Source of the DNA: Blautia faecicola
Lineage (GTDB): Bacteria > Bacillota > Clostridia > Lachnospirales > Lachnospiraceae
Direction: 5' to 3'
Assembly (NCBI RefSeq): GCF_004123145.1
Contig: NZ_SDKC01000001.1
Coordinates: 1,011,501-1,075,500, forward strand
Length of the DNA stretch: 64,000 nt
Below the pieces are notes generated by a model. The model saw nothing but the letters and a program-made list of their open reading frames with translations. It was not told the DNA's origin and ran no database searches. Numbering within the stretch: the stretch's first letter is position 1; each line of letters opens with the position of its first letter. Of the stretch, positions 63,016-64,000 are shown piece after piece. The translations under genes and the position numbers were made by a program.

Positions 63016-63234
63016 ATGCGAAAAAAGCAGGATATCATGTGGGAACAAAGTACATTATGGGAATCGGTGGAGAAATGAGTGACTAAGTATCTGAAAAAGA
63101 ATCACTCAGAATATCGTGAACTCCAGGTGAAAGCAATGAGAATTGTGGACGAAAATCCAGCACTGCGGATACTGATATCTTCCTGCGGAAGAGCCGGAAT
63201 CACATCAAGTTCATCAGGGGTGATTCCTTTATAA
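63016..63234 (+). pseudogene. Decayed small gene with in-frame stop
   Basis: Behind a good AAGGGAGAA site, the frame reads MRKKQDIMWEQSTLWESVEK, a TGA at 63076-63078, then continues in the same frame VTKYLKKNHSEYRELQVKAM RIVDENPALRILI before diverging and stopping at 63232. The continuous helical, charged reading across the stop suggests one gene broken by a nonsense mutation and C-terminal degeneration. The family is not identified with certainty. Confidence 0.45.
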
Positions 63235-63362
63235 CGTTACCTTATCTTACTTTTTTGATCGGCGATTGAGCCGACTTTCTGCTCATTTTCGTTCATGACT
63301 TACCACCCTTTATTACTGTGTTGGATTTTTATTCTAAAAATAAACTCAAAAATGAGAATCTA

Positions 63363-63371
63363 TGGTATAAT
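63363..63371 (+). promoter_or_regulatory. Extended -10 promoter of the last gene
   Basis: TGGTATAAT (TATAAT at 63366-63371) with a TG extension; the -35 region is poor. Confidence 0.4.
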
Positions 63372-63447
63372 CAGAAATAATCCAGCAGTTATGCTGACGC
63401 GATTATATCTGCCGGAATGGCAAAAAATATTATAAGAGAGAATGATT

Positions 63448-64000
63448 ATGAAAAAGATACATACTGCAGTTACTCTTATAATTATCTTCTTTATGGTAGC
63501 TGCATTATACATTTGCGGGAGATATGAGAATGTTCCAGACAGAATTTTTACAGGAAAAGTAAGTGCTCCGGAAGGTGAGTGGACGATTGATGCTTCCGAC
63601 GGTGTTACGAAGGCGGAGGTCACTTTCAGTCTCTCAGATAGAGGAGAGCACGAGGAATGGGTGCTGCTTCTCAGATCCCATTGGAAAAATTATTATGTGC
63701 GTGTGGGCGATGAGACGATCTATCACAGGAACGGAAAAAGAGATGGATCGGTGCATTTGTTTGATATTCCATCAGGAAACAGTCTGACGATCAGCTTTAT
63801 CGGTGGGACGAAAGATAATCTGAAAGGCATTGAGAGGTCGGGGATATTGATAGGAGACAAAACCAGTATGTACAGACAGATCATAAAGGATAACCTTTAT
63901 GCGGTGCTTATCGGTGTACTGTCACTTGTTCTTGGTGTGATGTGTATTGTCGCCTGTCTTTATATGAAAGCGGGAAAAACGGAGAAGATCTACCGTGCAC
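63448..64000 (+). CDS. Membrane protein start, possible sensor (truncated by window end)
   Basis: The frame from ATG 63448 is open to the end of the window (184 codons). It encodes an N-terminal TM or signal anchor (TAVTLIIIFFMVAALYICG, ~6-24), an extracytoplasmic domain of ~120 residues (VGDETIYHRNGKRDGSVHLFDIPSG, beta-rich), and a second TM (LYAVLIGVLSLVLGVMCIVACLYM, ~149-172). The layout, a single outer domain leading into what may be several TM helices, resembles 7TM-type membrane sensors that often end in GGDEF or kinase domains, but that part is outside the window. ATG 63442 in the same frame is an alternative start. Confidence 0.55.
   Translation, partial: MKKIHTAVTLIIIFFMVAALYICGRYENVPDRIFTGKVSAPEGEWTIDASDGVTKAEVTFSLSDRGEHEEWVLLLRSHWKNYYVRVGDETIYHRNGKRDGSVHLFDIPSGNSLTISFIGGTKDNLKGIERSGILIGDKTSMYRQIIKDNLYAVLIGVLSLVLGVMCIVACLYMKAGKTEKIYRA

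Larger units (their letters stand above)
62829..63441. other. AT-rich gene-poor region with gene remnants
   Basis: The 613-bp stretch holds a decayed gene (63016-63234), a 41-codon minus-strand frame without ribosome binding site (62852-62977) and a 19-codon minus-strand frame starting MNENEQKVGSIADQ. No complete gene or clear mobile element is recognisable. Confidence 0.55.

Overview
The window looks like a chromosomal segment of a gut-type Lachnospiraceae (Blautia / Ruminococcus-group-like Firmicute). Support comes from PolC-type replicase, HprK plus ROK glucokinase, XpaC/TelA, NiaR, DUF1846, choline-binding-type wall repeats, GlnRS of the clostridial kind, a tRNA-Arg(ACG) without encoded CCA, AGGAGG ribosome binding sites and TTGACA/TATAAT promoters. 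Genus assignment is an inference; no rRNA is present.

Layout. 0-11 kb: end of sbcD and complete sbcC, an M18 aminopeptidase, a HelD-type helicase, NiaR (minus), a first FtsH, and glnS. 11-16 kb: a small acidic membrane protein, a HAD phosphatase with a small unknown partner, a short VanZ-like protein, galE behind a structured leader, and DUF1846 (minus). 16-26 kb: a second, full-size FtsH, uvrC, hprK-glucokinase, a class A penicillin-binding protein (minus), YigZ. 26-33 kb: cyclophilin (minus), a YkgJ-type zinc/iron cluster protein, a LicC-like cytidylyltransferase (minus) divergent from two tandem secreted L,D-transpeptidases with choline-binding-type repeats, and an orphan BlaI-type repressor with a visible operator. 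33-39 kb: tRNA-Arg, malQ overlapping a heterodimeric ABC exporter. 39 kb: a 670-bp gene-free stretch holding two 181-182 bp, inverted, mutually homologous giant palindromes with covarying arms. 39.5-50 kb: VanZ-like, thyA, folA, xpaC, telA, ispG, polC.

50-63 kb is the most unusual part. It is an operon of about 10.3 kb followed by two further subunit genes. It encodes seven related secreted or membrane-anchored proteins (SipW/TasA-type N-termini ending in an AW[FY]-like motif; six of seven share a C-terminal [LM]EGxDxxC motif). It also encodes two SipW/ER-type signal peptidases with Ser-His dyads, a membrane-anchored McrB-like AAA+ ATPase, its DUF2357 partner with a long coiled coil in place of the McrC nuclease, and a YcgR-like PilZ protein with an intact c-di-GMP motif. 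I interpret this as a c-di-GMP-responsive surface-fibre or pseudo-pilus export and assembly system. The last two subunits are preceded by a structured ~85-nt leader and separated by two intercistronic hairpins, which suggests that they are the abundant subunits. The function is inferred from sequence only.

Besides the genes the window carries several dispersed small elements. A GTAACTGT...ACAGTTAC hairpin family sits at or near the 5' ends of the galE, malQ, HAD and DUF1846 transcripts. An AACGAG...CGTT palindrome occurs at 14.65 and 33.5 kb. A perfect 28-bp-stem hairpin follows glnS. The right end (62.8-63.4 kb) is AT-rich and holds a decayed gene, then the start of a membrane protein that runs off the window.
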